Assembly: GCA_035605695.1 (NCBI GenBank)
Contig: DATNGZ010000064.1
Coordinates: forward strand, 1-64,000
Length of the DNA stretch: 64,000 bases
Direction of reading: 5' to 3'
DNA from: VRUE01 sp035605695
Lineage (GTDB): Bacteria; Actinomycetota; Thermoleophilia; Solirubrobacterales; 70-9
Shown here in pieces: positions 57,370 to 64,000 of this stretch. Below the pieces are notes generated by a model. That model searched no databases, was not told the DNA's origin, and saw only the letters and a list, made by a program, of their open reading frames with translations. Positions within the stretch are counted from its first letter, which is position 1. Each line of letters starts with the position of its first letter. Position numbers and translations under genes: made by a program.

Positions 57370-58476
57370 ATGCTGGTAGCTGAGCTTCAGGAGTTGGAGG
57401 AGGTCAAAGGCCTCATAACTAGAGGGCAGCAGCTTGGCGTGCTGACCTTCGGCGATGTCGCCTCCGCGGTCTCGGAGGTCGATCTCGACGAGTCCGACGT
57501 CGAGGACCTTTACGGGCACCTCGAGAAGTCGGGCATCGAGCTCGTCGAGGACATGGATCCGGCCCAGAAAGCGGCGGCGGAAGCGCTGCCGATCGACACC
57601 GGCAAAAAAGGCCGGCGCCGGCAGAAAGCCGCGCTTGACCTGAAACCGGACATGACCACGGACTCCTTGCAGCTGTTCCTCAAGGACATCGGCAAGGTCC
57701 GCCTGCTGACCGCGGCGGAGGAGGTCGAACTCGCCAAGCGGATCGAGCGCGGCGATCTCGACGCGAAGCAGAAAATGGTCGAGTCGAACCTGCGGCTGGT
57801 CGTCTCGATCGCCAAGAACTACCGCAACCAGGGCCTGCCCTTCCTCGACCTGATCCAGGAGGGCACGCTGGGCCTGGTCCGCGCGGCGGAGAAGTTTGAC
57901 TACCGCAAGGGATTCAAGTTCTCGACCTACGCGACCTGGTGGATCCGCCAGGCGATCGCCCGCGCGCTCGCCGACAAGGCGCGGACGATCCGCATCCCGG
58001 TGCACGTGGTCGAGAAGCTGAACAAGATCGGCCGTGCCGAGCGCAAGCTGGTGACCGAGCTGGGCCGCGAGCCGACCCCGGAGGAGATCGCCGATGTGAC
58101 CGGGATCGATCCCGAGGAGGTCGACTCGATCAAGCGCTCAGCTCAGGCCCCGGTCTCACTGGAGAAGCCGGTCGGCGACGAGGAGGAGTCGGAGTTCGGT
58201 CAGTTCATCGCCGATGAGAAGGCCGAGTCGCCCTTCGACCGCGCCGCTGACCTGCTGACCAAAGAGGCGCTGAAGGAGGCGCTGGAGAACCTCTCCTACC
58301 GCGAGCGCCGCGTGCTGGAGCTGCGCTACGGCCTCGGCGGCGAGCACCCGCGCACGCTCGACGAGGTGGGGCGGACCTTCAACGTCACCCGCGAGCGCAT
58401 CCGCCAGATCGAGAATCAGAGCCTGAAGAAGCTGCAGCAGCTAGGCGAAGCCCAGAAGCTGCGCGAGGTCACCTGA
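57370..58476 (+). CDS. rpoD: Primary RNA polymerase sigma factor (RpoD/SigA)
   Basis: 368 residues from the ATG at 57370; a longer frame starting at 57259 is rejected because it would read through a strong terminator hairpin. Region 1.1-like N-terminus (VKGLITRGQQLGVLTFGDVASAV), region 1.2/2 with DSLQLFLKDIGKVRLLTAAEEVELAKRIERGD, FLDLIQEGTLGLVRAAEKFDYRKGFKFSTYATWWIRQAI (near 160-200), region 3 and region 4 YRERRVLELRYGLGGEHPRTLDEVGRTFNVTRERIRQIE (in shorter pieces). It directs housekeeping transcription. Upstream of a type IV pilus cluster in the same direction. Confidence 0.96.
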   Translation: MLVAELQELEEVKGLITRGQQLGVLTFGDVASAVSEVDLDESDVEDLYGHLEKSGIELVEDMDPAQKAAAEALPIDTGKKGRRRQKAALDLKPDMTTDSLQLFLKDIGKVRLLTAAEEVELAKRIERGDLDAKQKMVESNLRLVVSIAKNYRNQGLPFLDLIQEGTLGLVRAAEKFDYRKGFKFSTYATWWIRQAIARALADKARTIRIPVHVVEKLNKIGRAERKLVTELGREPTPEEIADVTGIDPEEVDSIKRSAQAPVSLEKPVGDEEESEFGQFIADEKAESPFDRAADLLTKEALKEALENLSYRERRVLELRYGLGGEHPRTLDEVGRTFNVTRERIRQIENQSLKKLQQLGEAQKLREVT

Positions 58477-58520
58477 ACCTGATTTAAGAAGTACGGGCAT
58501 CCCGGCCGATACAGGTCGGG

Positions 58521-59636
58521 ATGTTCGAGATCGACAAAGCGCTGCGCACGCTGATCGAGCGCGAGGGCTCCGACCTTCACGTCAAGGTCAACTCGAAGCC
58601 GATCATCCGCCAGCACGGCGAGCTCGTCTTCCTCGAGGGCTACGAGCCGCTCACGGAAGAGGACACCGAGAAGGCGTTCCATGACATCGCCGAGGTGCGC
58701 TCGCTGACCGAGTTCGAGGAGGCCGGTGAGGCCGACTTCTCCTACTCGATCCCCGGGCTCTCGCGCTTCCGCGTCAACACCTTCAAACAGCGCGGCTCGA
58801 TCTCGATCGTCTGCCGCGCGATCCCCTTCGACATCCGTTCGGTGGATGACCTGGGCCTGCCAACGGTCGTCACCAAGCTGGCCGAAGAGCAGCGCGGGAT
58901 CATCCTCGTCACCGGCACCACCGGCTCGGGCAAGAGCACGACGCTGGCGGCGATGATCGACCACATCAACCGCAACCGCTCGCACCACATCATCACGCTC
59001 GAGGACCCGATCGAGTACCTGCACGAAGACAAGCGCTCGATCGTCAACCAGCGCGAAGTCGGCTCCGACACCGAGAGCTTCGGCCGCGCGATGCGCCGTG
59101 TCCTGCGCCAGGACCCCGACGTGATCCTGATCGGCGAGATGCGCGACGAGGAGACCGTGCGCACGGCCCTCTCCGCGGCCGAGACCGGCCACCTCGTCCT
59201 CTCCACCGTCCACACCCTCGACGCGACCGAGACGATCAACCGCATCATCGACTTCTTCCCACCCCACCTCCAGCACCAGGCGCGGGTGATGCTCTCGGCG
59301 ACGCTGAAGGGCGCGATCGCCCAGCGGCTCGTCCCCGACATCACCGGCGAGGGCCGTGTCCCCGCCTCCGAGGTGCTCGTCGTCACCGGCCGCGTCCAGG
59401 ACCTGATCATGAATCCGGAGGAAACCGGCAAGATCACCGAGGTCATCGGCGAGGGCGAGTACTACGGCATGCGCACCTTCGACCAGTCCCTGCTCGGCTA
59501 CGTGATGGAGGGCAAGATCTCCGAGGAGACGGCCCTTGATTACGCCTCCAGCCCGCACGACTTCAAGCTGATGCTGGCGGCCGGGGGACAGCGCGCGAGC
59601 GGGATCGAGCAGCTTGCCGGGCAGACAACTGAGTAG
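58521..59636 (+). CDS. pilT: Type IV pilus retraction ATPase PilT (first copy)
   Basis: 371 residues. N-terminal PAS-like domain MFEIDKALRTLIEREGSDLHV; Walker A VTGTTGSGKSTTLAAMID near 133-150, Asp box ITLEDPIEYLHED near 160, Walker B DPDVILIGEMRDEETVRTALSAAETGHLVLSTVHT near 197-232 with the His box. The AIRNLIRE-type retraction motif is not preserved in that exact form, but the C-terminal DQSLLGYV segment is PilT-like. It powers pilus disassembly. The start codon lies in a 7-bp hairpin (58498-58523), so translation may be restrained. Confidence 0.92.
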   Translation: MFEIDKALRTLIEREGSDLHVKVNSKPIIRQHGELVFLEGYEPLTEEDTEKAFHDIAEVRSLTEFEEAGEADFSYSIPGLSRFRVNTFKQRGSISIVCRAIPFDIRSVDDLGLPTVVTKLAEEQRGIILVTGTTGSGKSTTLAAMIDHINRNRSHHIITLEDPIEYLHEDKRSIVNQREVGSDTESFGRAMRRVLRQDPDVILIGEMRDEETVRTALSAAETGHLVLSTVHTLDATETINRIIDFFPPHLQHQARVMLSATLKGAIAQRLVPDITGEGRVPASEVLVVTGRVQDLIMNPEETGKITEVIGEGEYYGMRTFDQSLLGYVMEGKISEETALDYASSPHDFKLMLAAGGQRASGIEQLAGQTTE

Positions 59637-59707
59637 TACGGCCGGCCAGGGCCCGATCAACGCTTTCGCCGGGTTCAAGCTCCGCATCAATTGAGTCGAT
59701 CAGCCAG

Positions 59708-61087
59708 ATGATGCGATTTCTGCGCCCACTTCGCGCTCGCCTCCGCCACCTCGCGGTAAGCGAGCACGGCTTCGCCCTGCCGACGGCGCTCTTCGCGACG
59801 ATCGCCAGCCTGGGCCTTGCAAGTGCGGCCGTGATCGCCTCGGTCGACGTGCAGCAGGGCACGAAGCGAGACAGCGCCTCGAAGAGCTCGATTGCGGCGG
59901 CTGACGCAGGTGCAAGCGTTGCCTTGCTGCGGCTCAATCGCTACGCGAGCGCCTTTACCTCCTCGACCCCTTGCCTTGCCGCTCCCGCCGGCACTCTGGT
60001 CCTCAGCGCCGCCAGCAGCGGTGGCTGGTGCCCCGGGATATCGGGAACGGTTGGGAGCGCCACCTACAGCTACTGGGTCGGCCCGGCAGCTGTTGACAGC
60101 ACGCGGACGGTCGTCGCAACCGGCACGTCGGGAAACGTCACCAGGCGCATCGCGATCTCCTTCAAAACAACCACCGTCGGCAGCATCTTTGACAGCGCAG
60201 GCGTGATCGGGCAGGACAAAATCACGATGACGAACAACTCCGACATCCGCGTGGGAGTCGGCACCAACGGCGACGTCAGCCTCTCCAACAGCGCCAACAT
60301 CTGCGGCAACATCCGCCACGGCGTGGGGAAGAAAGTCAGCTTCGAAAACAGCTCGGGACAGTGCAGCGGCTACGGGGAAAGCGAAGGCAACCAGACCCTG
60401 CCGGAGGTGAGCACCTTCATGCCCACCGACATCGCCACGAATAACTACAACTACCGCCTGGCCCAGTGCGTCTCCAAAGAAAAACCGGTCGGCTGCGAAA
60501 CCGACACCTACACCGACAAACGAAGCAGCACAGTGCCTTGGAATTTGACCACGCGGACGATCTCCACCGAACACAACGAGACGCTGACCTTGGGTGGCGG
60601 CGACTACTGGATCTGCCGATTGGAACTGGGCAACAACTCCCATCTGGTGATGGCAAGTGGCGCAAAAGTCCGCCTTTTCTTCGATACCCCGGAGCACTGC
60701 GGGATCAAATCGGGTGGCACGCAAGTCGAAATATCCAACCACGCGGACATCACCGCGACTGGCTACAGCCCGACTATCGGCAATTACGAAGTGCCGGGGC
60801 TCTACCTGATGGGCTCGACGACGATCCCGACCGTCGCAAACTGGTCCAACAACACCGAGACCAACGAGTTGATCTTCTACGCGCCGCACACCGATATCTC
60901 AATCGACAACAAAGCCACTTACATAGGCGTGCTTGCGGGCAAGACCGTGACGATCGGCAACCACGCCGTCGTCAAGCAAGACGCCGGCTTCAAAGGGCCG
61001 CAGCTTGGCGGCGCGACGATCTACCAGCGCCAGTCCTACGTCGAGTGCACCGGCGCCACCGCCTCGCCGCCCAACGCCTACTGCTGA
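59708..61087 (+). CDS. Prepilin-like PilX/DUF7305 surface protein of the pilus cluster
   Basis: 459 residues. Basic leader then the prepilin site EHGFALPTALFATIASLGLASAAV (cleavage after Gly21, Phe+1 and hydrophobic helix to about 45). The large C-terminal part is Asn/Thr/Ser-rich, beta-helix-like, with ITMTNNSDIRVGVGTNGDVSLSNSANICGN and similar stretches, as in PilX-N/DUF7305 proteins, and ends with paired Cys (ECTGATASPPNAYC). Codon and base composition are less GC-rich in this gene. It probably forms a minor pilin or adhesive tip subunit. Confidence 0.82.
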   Translation: MMRFLRPLRARLRHLAVSEHGFALPTALFATIASLGLASAAVIASVDVQQGTKRDSASKSSIAAADAGASVALLRLNRYASAFTSSTPCLAAPAGTLVLSAASSGGWCPGISGTVGSATYSYWVGPAAVDSTRTVVATGTSGNVTRRIAISFKTTTVGSIFDSAGVIGQDKITMTNNSDIRVGVGTNGDVSLSNSANICGNIRHGVGKKVSFENSSGQCSGYGESEGNQTLPEVSTFMPTDIATNNYNYRLAQCVSKEKPVGCETDTYTDKRSSTVPWNLTTRTISTEHNETLTLGGGDYWICRLELGNNSHLVMASGAKVRLFFDTPEHCGIKSGGTQVEISNHADITATGYSPTIGNYEVPGLYLMGSTTIPTVANWSNNTETNELIFYAPHTDISIDNKATYIGVLAGKTVTIGNHAVVKQDAGFKGPQLGGATIYQRQSYVECTGATASPPNAYC

Positions 61088-61131
61088 ATTCAAGCTCGCG
61101 GCAATTGCTGTCGAGCTAAGTAAGCGAAGGT

Positions 61132-61752
61132 ATGAGAGACAAGCTCAACAGCAACCCTTTGGCGCAGCTCGCCGTGGTCGGTTGCCTGCTGCTGGCCGTT
61201 GGCGTCTTCGTGATGTCCTCGATGGGGGGTGGGGGGGAAGAAGAAGGCGAAACGACGACCACGTCCTCCTCGGCGACCCTGACCACACCCGAAGGCTCGG
61301 CCTCGGTCACGGCGACGGTGACGACTCCGGTCGAAGGCGCCGAAGCAGCCCCAACCTCCGTGCCGCCGCTTCCACCTGAAGCGGCGAGCGCCGCGCCCAA
61401 GCTTCCACGATCCGTGACGTCGGCATTTGCCGACAATCGCACCGTCGTCCTCCTCTTCGTCCACGACGGCGGCATCGACGACCAGGCGGTCAAGGCGACC
61501 GTGGCCGGGCTGCATTCGCTCCCGGACGTAACACCGTTCGTCGTGCCCGCCGATCGCATCGCCCGCTATGCCGCCATCGCCCAGGGGGTAGCGGTCGATC
61601 GCGTGCCCGCCCTGGTCGTGCTGCGACCGAAGCGCCTCAACCACGGTATCCCGGTTGCCTCGGTCCACTACGGCTTCCAAAGCCCCGAGAGCGTCACCCA
61701 GGCCGTCATCGACGCCGGATACAAGGGCCGCACTCTCGACTACCACCCCTGA
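61132..61752 (+). CDS. Membrane-anchored thioredoxin-like protein lacking the CXXC motif
   Basis: 206 residues. Membrane helix LAQLAVVGCLLLAVGVFVM (about 10-29), a Thr/Ser/Glu/Pro-rich spacer (to about 95) and a C-terminal domain with a thioredoxin-like pattern: NRTVVLLFVHDGGIDDQAVKATVAGLHSLPDVTPFVVPADRIARYAAIAQGVAVDRVPALVVLRPKR, ending with a beta strand and GYKGRTLDYHP. The active-site CXXC is replaced by HDGG. This suggests a scaffold for pilus assembly, like PilO/PilM-type accessory proteins. Sits between the pilin-like gene and pilB. Confidence 0.78.
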   Translation: MRDKLNSNPLAQLAVVGCLLLAVGVFVMSSMGGGGEEEGETTTTSSSATLTTPEGSASVTATVTTPVEGAEAAPTSVPPLPPEAASAAPKLPRSVTSAFADNRTVVLLFVHDGGIDDQAVKATVAGLHSLPDVTPFVVPADRIARYAAIAQGVAVDRVPALVVLRPKRLNHGIPVASVHYGFQSPESVTQAVIDAGYKGRTLDYHP

Positions 61753-61754
61753 GC

Positions 61755-63551
61755 ATGGACGCCAGGGACCTCCCCACGCACCTGCGTCCCGTTCCCGACT
61801 CCGGCGATTCGACCGCCCCGGCGCTGGAGCCCGACAACGGTGGCACCCTCGGCCTCACCCCGCCACTCGTCCGCGGACGTTCCAGCGGCTTCGTCACCGA
61901 CGTGCTGGTCGACCTCGGCTACGCCCCCGAAGACCGGGCGCGACTGGCGATCGAAGAAGCGCGGACGGCCGGCCGTCCACCGGAGCTGCTGCTGCTCGAT
62001 CAGGGCGCGATCAGCGGCGATCAGCTCTCGCGGGCCGTCGCCGAGCGCTACGGCCTCGATCACGTCGACCTCTCCGTCTACCACGTCGACATGGCCGCGG
62101 CCAACCTGATCTCGGTCGGCACCGCCCGCCGTTACAAGGCTCTGCCCGTCGGCTTCGTCGACAAGGACACCCTGCTGGTCGCGATGGCCGACCCGACCAA
62201 CGTGCTGGCGGTCGACGACATCCAGATCGCCACCGGGCTCGACTGCCGCGTGGCGGTCGCCGCCGACGAGGACATCGAGGCCCTGGTCACTCGCCTCAAC
62301 ACGCTGCAGAGCGCCGTCAGCGAGGCGGTAACCGAGGGGGAGGCCCAGGCCGAAGAGAACGAACTGGCGCCCGTCGCCGACATGGAAGTCAGCGCCGAGG
62401 ACGCGCCCGTGATCAAGCTCGTCTACAGCATCCTCGGCCAGGCGGTGGGGGAGGGCGCCTCCGACGTCCACTTCGAGGCCGGTGAGGAGGAGATGCGGGT
62501 CCGCTTCCGCATCGACGGCGTGCTGCGCGAGTCGGCGCACGTGCCAAAGCGGATGATCAACGCGGTCGTCTCGCGGGTGAAGATCATGAGCGACCTCAAC
62601 ATCGCCGAGAAGCGGGTGCCGCAGGACGGTCGGGTCAGCGTCACGGTCGAGGATCGCCGCATCGACCTGCGCGTCACGACCCTGCCCACCCAGCGTGGCG
62701 AGGGGGCGACGATCCGCATCCTCGACAAGGCCAACGCGCAGCGCACGCTCGACGAGCTCGGCATGTACGGCTCGGCGCGGGAGCGCTTCGAGGCCTCCTT
62801 CCACCAGGCCTACGGCGCCGTTCTGGTCACCGGCCCGACCGGCTCGGGCAAGTCGACGACGCTCTACGCGGCCCTGCAGGAGGTCAACAGCGTCGAGAAG
62901 AACATCATCACGATCGAGGACCCGGTCGAGTACCGGCTCAACGGCGTCAACCAGATGAACGTCAACCGCAAGGCGGGGCTCGACTTCGCCACCGGCCTGC
63001 GCTCGATCCTGCGCGCCGACCCCGACATCGTCATGGTCGGCGAGATCCGCGACGGCGAGACGGCGCGGATCGCGATCGAGGCGGCGCTGACCGGGCACAT
63101 GATGCTGAGCACCCTGCACACCAACGACGCCCCCGGCGCGATCGCCCGCCTGACCAAGATGGGCATCGAGGCCTTCCTCACCGCCTCGGCGGTCGACTGC
63201 GTAGTCGCCCAGCGGCTTGCGCGCAAGCTCTGCACCCACTGCAAGCGCCGAACCGCGCTCGCGCCTGAGGTGCTCGAGGCGGCGGACGTCCGCACCGGCG
63301 CCGAGATCGAAGCCTACGAGCCGGTCGGCTGCGCTCGCTGCAACCAGAGTGGCTACCGCGGCCGGGTCGGGATCTTCTCGGTGATGCCGATGAGCGAGCG
63401 GATCAAGGAGCTCACCGTCGCCGCGGCCTCGGAGGCGGAGATCGCCGCCGTCGCCCTCGAGGAGGGCATGCTCACCCTGCGCCAGGACGGCGTCGGCAAG
63501 GTGCGGGCCGGCAAGACCAGCCTCGAGGAGGTCCTGCGTGTCACCGCCTGA
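61755..63551 (+). CDS. pilB: Type IV pilus assembly / type II secretion ATPase PilB (GspE family)
   Basis: 598 residues. The N-terminal MshEN domain has LVDLGYAPEDRARLAIEEARTAGRPPELLLLDQGAISGDQLSRAVAERYGLDHVDL (about 46-100, in shorter pieces) and VALADPTNVLAVDDIQIATG-like MADPTNVLAVDDI. Walker A LVTGPTGSGKSTTLYAALQEV (near 357), Asp box ITIEDPVEYRLNGVNQMNVN and Walker B DPDIVMVGEIRDGETARIAIEAALTGHMMLSTLHTNDAPG (near 420) follow. A zinc-binding tetracysteine element CTHCKRR and CARCNQSGYRGR is near 494-535, as in PilB/GspE. It drives pilus polymerisation against the PilT retraction ATPases on both sides. Confidence 0.94.
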   Translation: MDARDLPTHLRPVPDSGDSTAPALEPDNGGTLGLTPPLVRGRSSGFVTDVLVDLGYAPEDRARLAIEEARTAGRPPELLLLDQGAISGDQLSRAVAERYGLDHVDLSVYHVDMAAANLISVGTARRYKALPVGFVDKDTLLVAMADPTNVLAVDDIQIATGLDCRVAVAADEDIEALVTRLNTLQSAVSEAVTEGEAQAEENELAPVADMEVSAEDAPVIKLVYSILGQAVGEGASDVHFEAGEEEMRVRFRIDGVLRESAHVPKRMINAVVSRVKIMSDLNIAEKRVPQDGRVSVTVEDRRIDLRVTTLPTQRGEGATIRILDKANAQRTLDELGMYGSARERFEASFHQAYGAVLVTGPTGSGKSTTLYAALQEVNSVEKNIITIEDPVEYRLNGVNQMNVNRKAGLDFATGLRSILRADPDIVMVGEIRDGETARIAIEAALTGHMMLSTLHTNDAPGAIARLTKMGIEAFLTASAVDCVVAQRLARKLCTHCKRRTALAPEVLEAADVRTGAEIEAYEPVGCARCNQSGYRGRVGIFSVMPMSERIKELTVAAASEAEIAAVALEEGMLTLRQDGVGKVRAGKTSLEEVLRVTA

Positions 63552-63611
63552 GCAGCGCCCTCCCCGTTTTCGGGTATCGAGTATTCGGCCTGGACGGTCG
63601 ATCTAACCGCT

Positions 63612-64000
63612 ATGGATTTCGACTTCTCAGAGGTGCTGCGACGCATGGTCGAGGCCAACGCCTCCGACGTGCATCTGACCGCGGGCTTCCCGCCGGCGAT
63701 TCGCGAAAAGGGCGCGATCACGGCGATGGAGGGCTTTCCTGTGCTTACCGGCCAGGAGACCCGCGAGGTCGTCTACAGCATCCTCAACGACGATCAGCGC
63801 AAGCGCTTCGAGAACCACAAACAGCTCGACTTCGCCTACGCGATCCCCGGCGTCGCCCGTTTCCGCGTCAACTGCTTCTTCCAGCGCGGCGCCGTCAGCG
63901 CTGCCTTCCGCCTGGTCCCGCAGGACATCCCCGCCCTCGATTCGCTCGGCGTGCCGCAGATCCTCCGCGAGCTGACCGCCAAACCACGCGGCTTCGTCCT
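63612..64000 (+). CDS. Second PilT-like ATPase (3' end cut by window edge)
   Basis: 129 residues of an open frame beginning MDFDFSEVLRRMVEANASDVHLTAGFPPAIREKGAI, the PilT/PilU N-terminal domain, and ending at FVL just before the expected Walker A. LDFAYAIPGVARFRVNCFFQRGAVSAAFRLVP is clearly homologous to the same region of the PilT at 58521-59636, but the two differ enough to be distinct paralogues. 60 bp after pilB. The rest of the gene and probably pilC lie beyond the window. Confidence 0.9.
   Translation, partial: MDFDFSEVLRRMVEANASDVHLTAGFPPAIREKGAITAMEGFPVLTGQETREVVYSILNDDQRKRFENHKQLDFAYAIPGVARFRVNCFFQRGAVSAAFRLVPQDIPALDSLGVPQILRELTAKPRGFV

Noticed and set aside
61740..63239. Long minus-strand open frame opposite pilB
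   Set aside because: Its codons mirror pilB codon bias and encode no recognisable domain; a shadow of a high-GC gene, as are those opposite acs and ahcY.

Overview
The window is high-GC, gene-dense bacterial chromosome with many ATGA/GTGA start-stop overlaps. The gene content fits a deep-branching actinobacterium of the Thermoleophilia/Solirubrobacterales type: a Tat-exported DUF1501/DUF1800 pair, two F420-type LLM oxidoreductases, ergothioneine EgtB/EgtD, class II GlpX, proton-translocating PntAA/AB/B and type IV pilus ATPases beside rpoD. That placement is an inference from gene content. No phage, integrase, complete insertion sequence, rRNA or CRISPR array is visible.

Layout. 1-4140: end of a phosphate-uptake (pst) operon that continues through four overlapping genes (lipoprotein, two zinc-ribbon proteins, secreted phosphoesterase). 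4170-8000: phosphoribosyltransferase, SpoU methyltransferase, cupredoxin, SHOCT protein and an NlpC/P60 hydrolase. 7990-12110: persulfide dioxygenase-like/rhodanese protein, acetate transporter and acetyl-CoA synthetase. 12094-20500: voltage-gated-type channel, ahcY, a cupredoxin/DUF1501/DUF1800 operon and a DUF2332 gene, with three copies of an unrecognised structured RNA gene on the minus strand. 20200-27240: remnant of an ABC transporter, MarR/MFS pair, osmoprotectant ABC operon, and a DUF318 permease behind a CsoR-like operator. 27240-35690: MTA/SAH salvage genes, photolyase, HD hydrolase, PAS/MBL pair, acyltransferase and an ECF sigma/anti-sigma/lipoprotein operon. 36400-43120: thiolase, enoyl-CoA hydratase, flavin monooxygenase, thioesterase and a CtpE-like P-type ATPase. 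43140-57170: LLM oxidoreductases, transhydrogenase, a pilin-like/Vps62-like fusion, SDR, egtBD, glpX, three TetR regulators and a YihY protein. 57170-64000: rpoD with its promoter and a leader terminator, then a type IV pilus cluster (pilT, pilin-like protein, thioredoxin-like protein, pilB, second pilT cut by the window end).

The most unusual content is RNA- and repeat-level. Three minus-strand copies (near 13.1, 14.95 and 20.0 kb) share a conserved upstream box, a TAGCAT -10, an about 90-nt tRNA-like domain, a downstream segment complementary to that domain's own 'anticodon' arm, a UGGU hairpin that can pair with an AACCA loop, and an identical intrinsic terminator. The long-range pairings are kept by compensatory and G-U changes although the paired sequences differ between copies. 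This points to a real, possibly bistable RNA. Three other hairpin repeat families also occur: an about 55-bp element placed right after stop codons, a 100-180-bp element with a conserved core, and a 49-bp palindrome found once between genes and once inside the coding sequence of the amidohydrolase.
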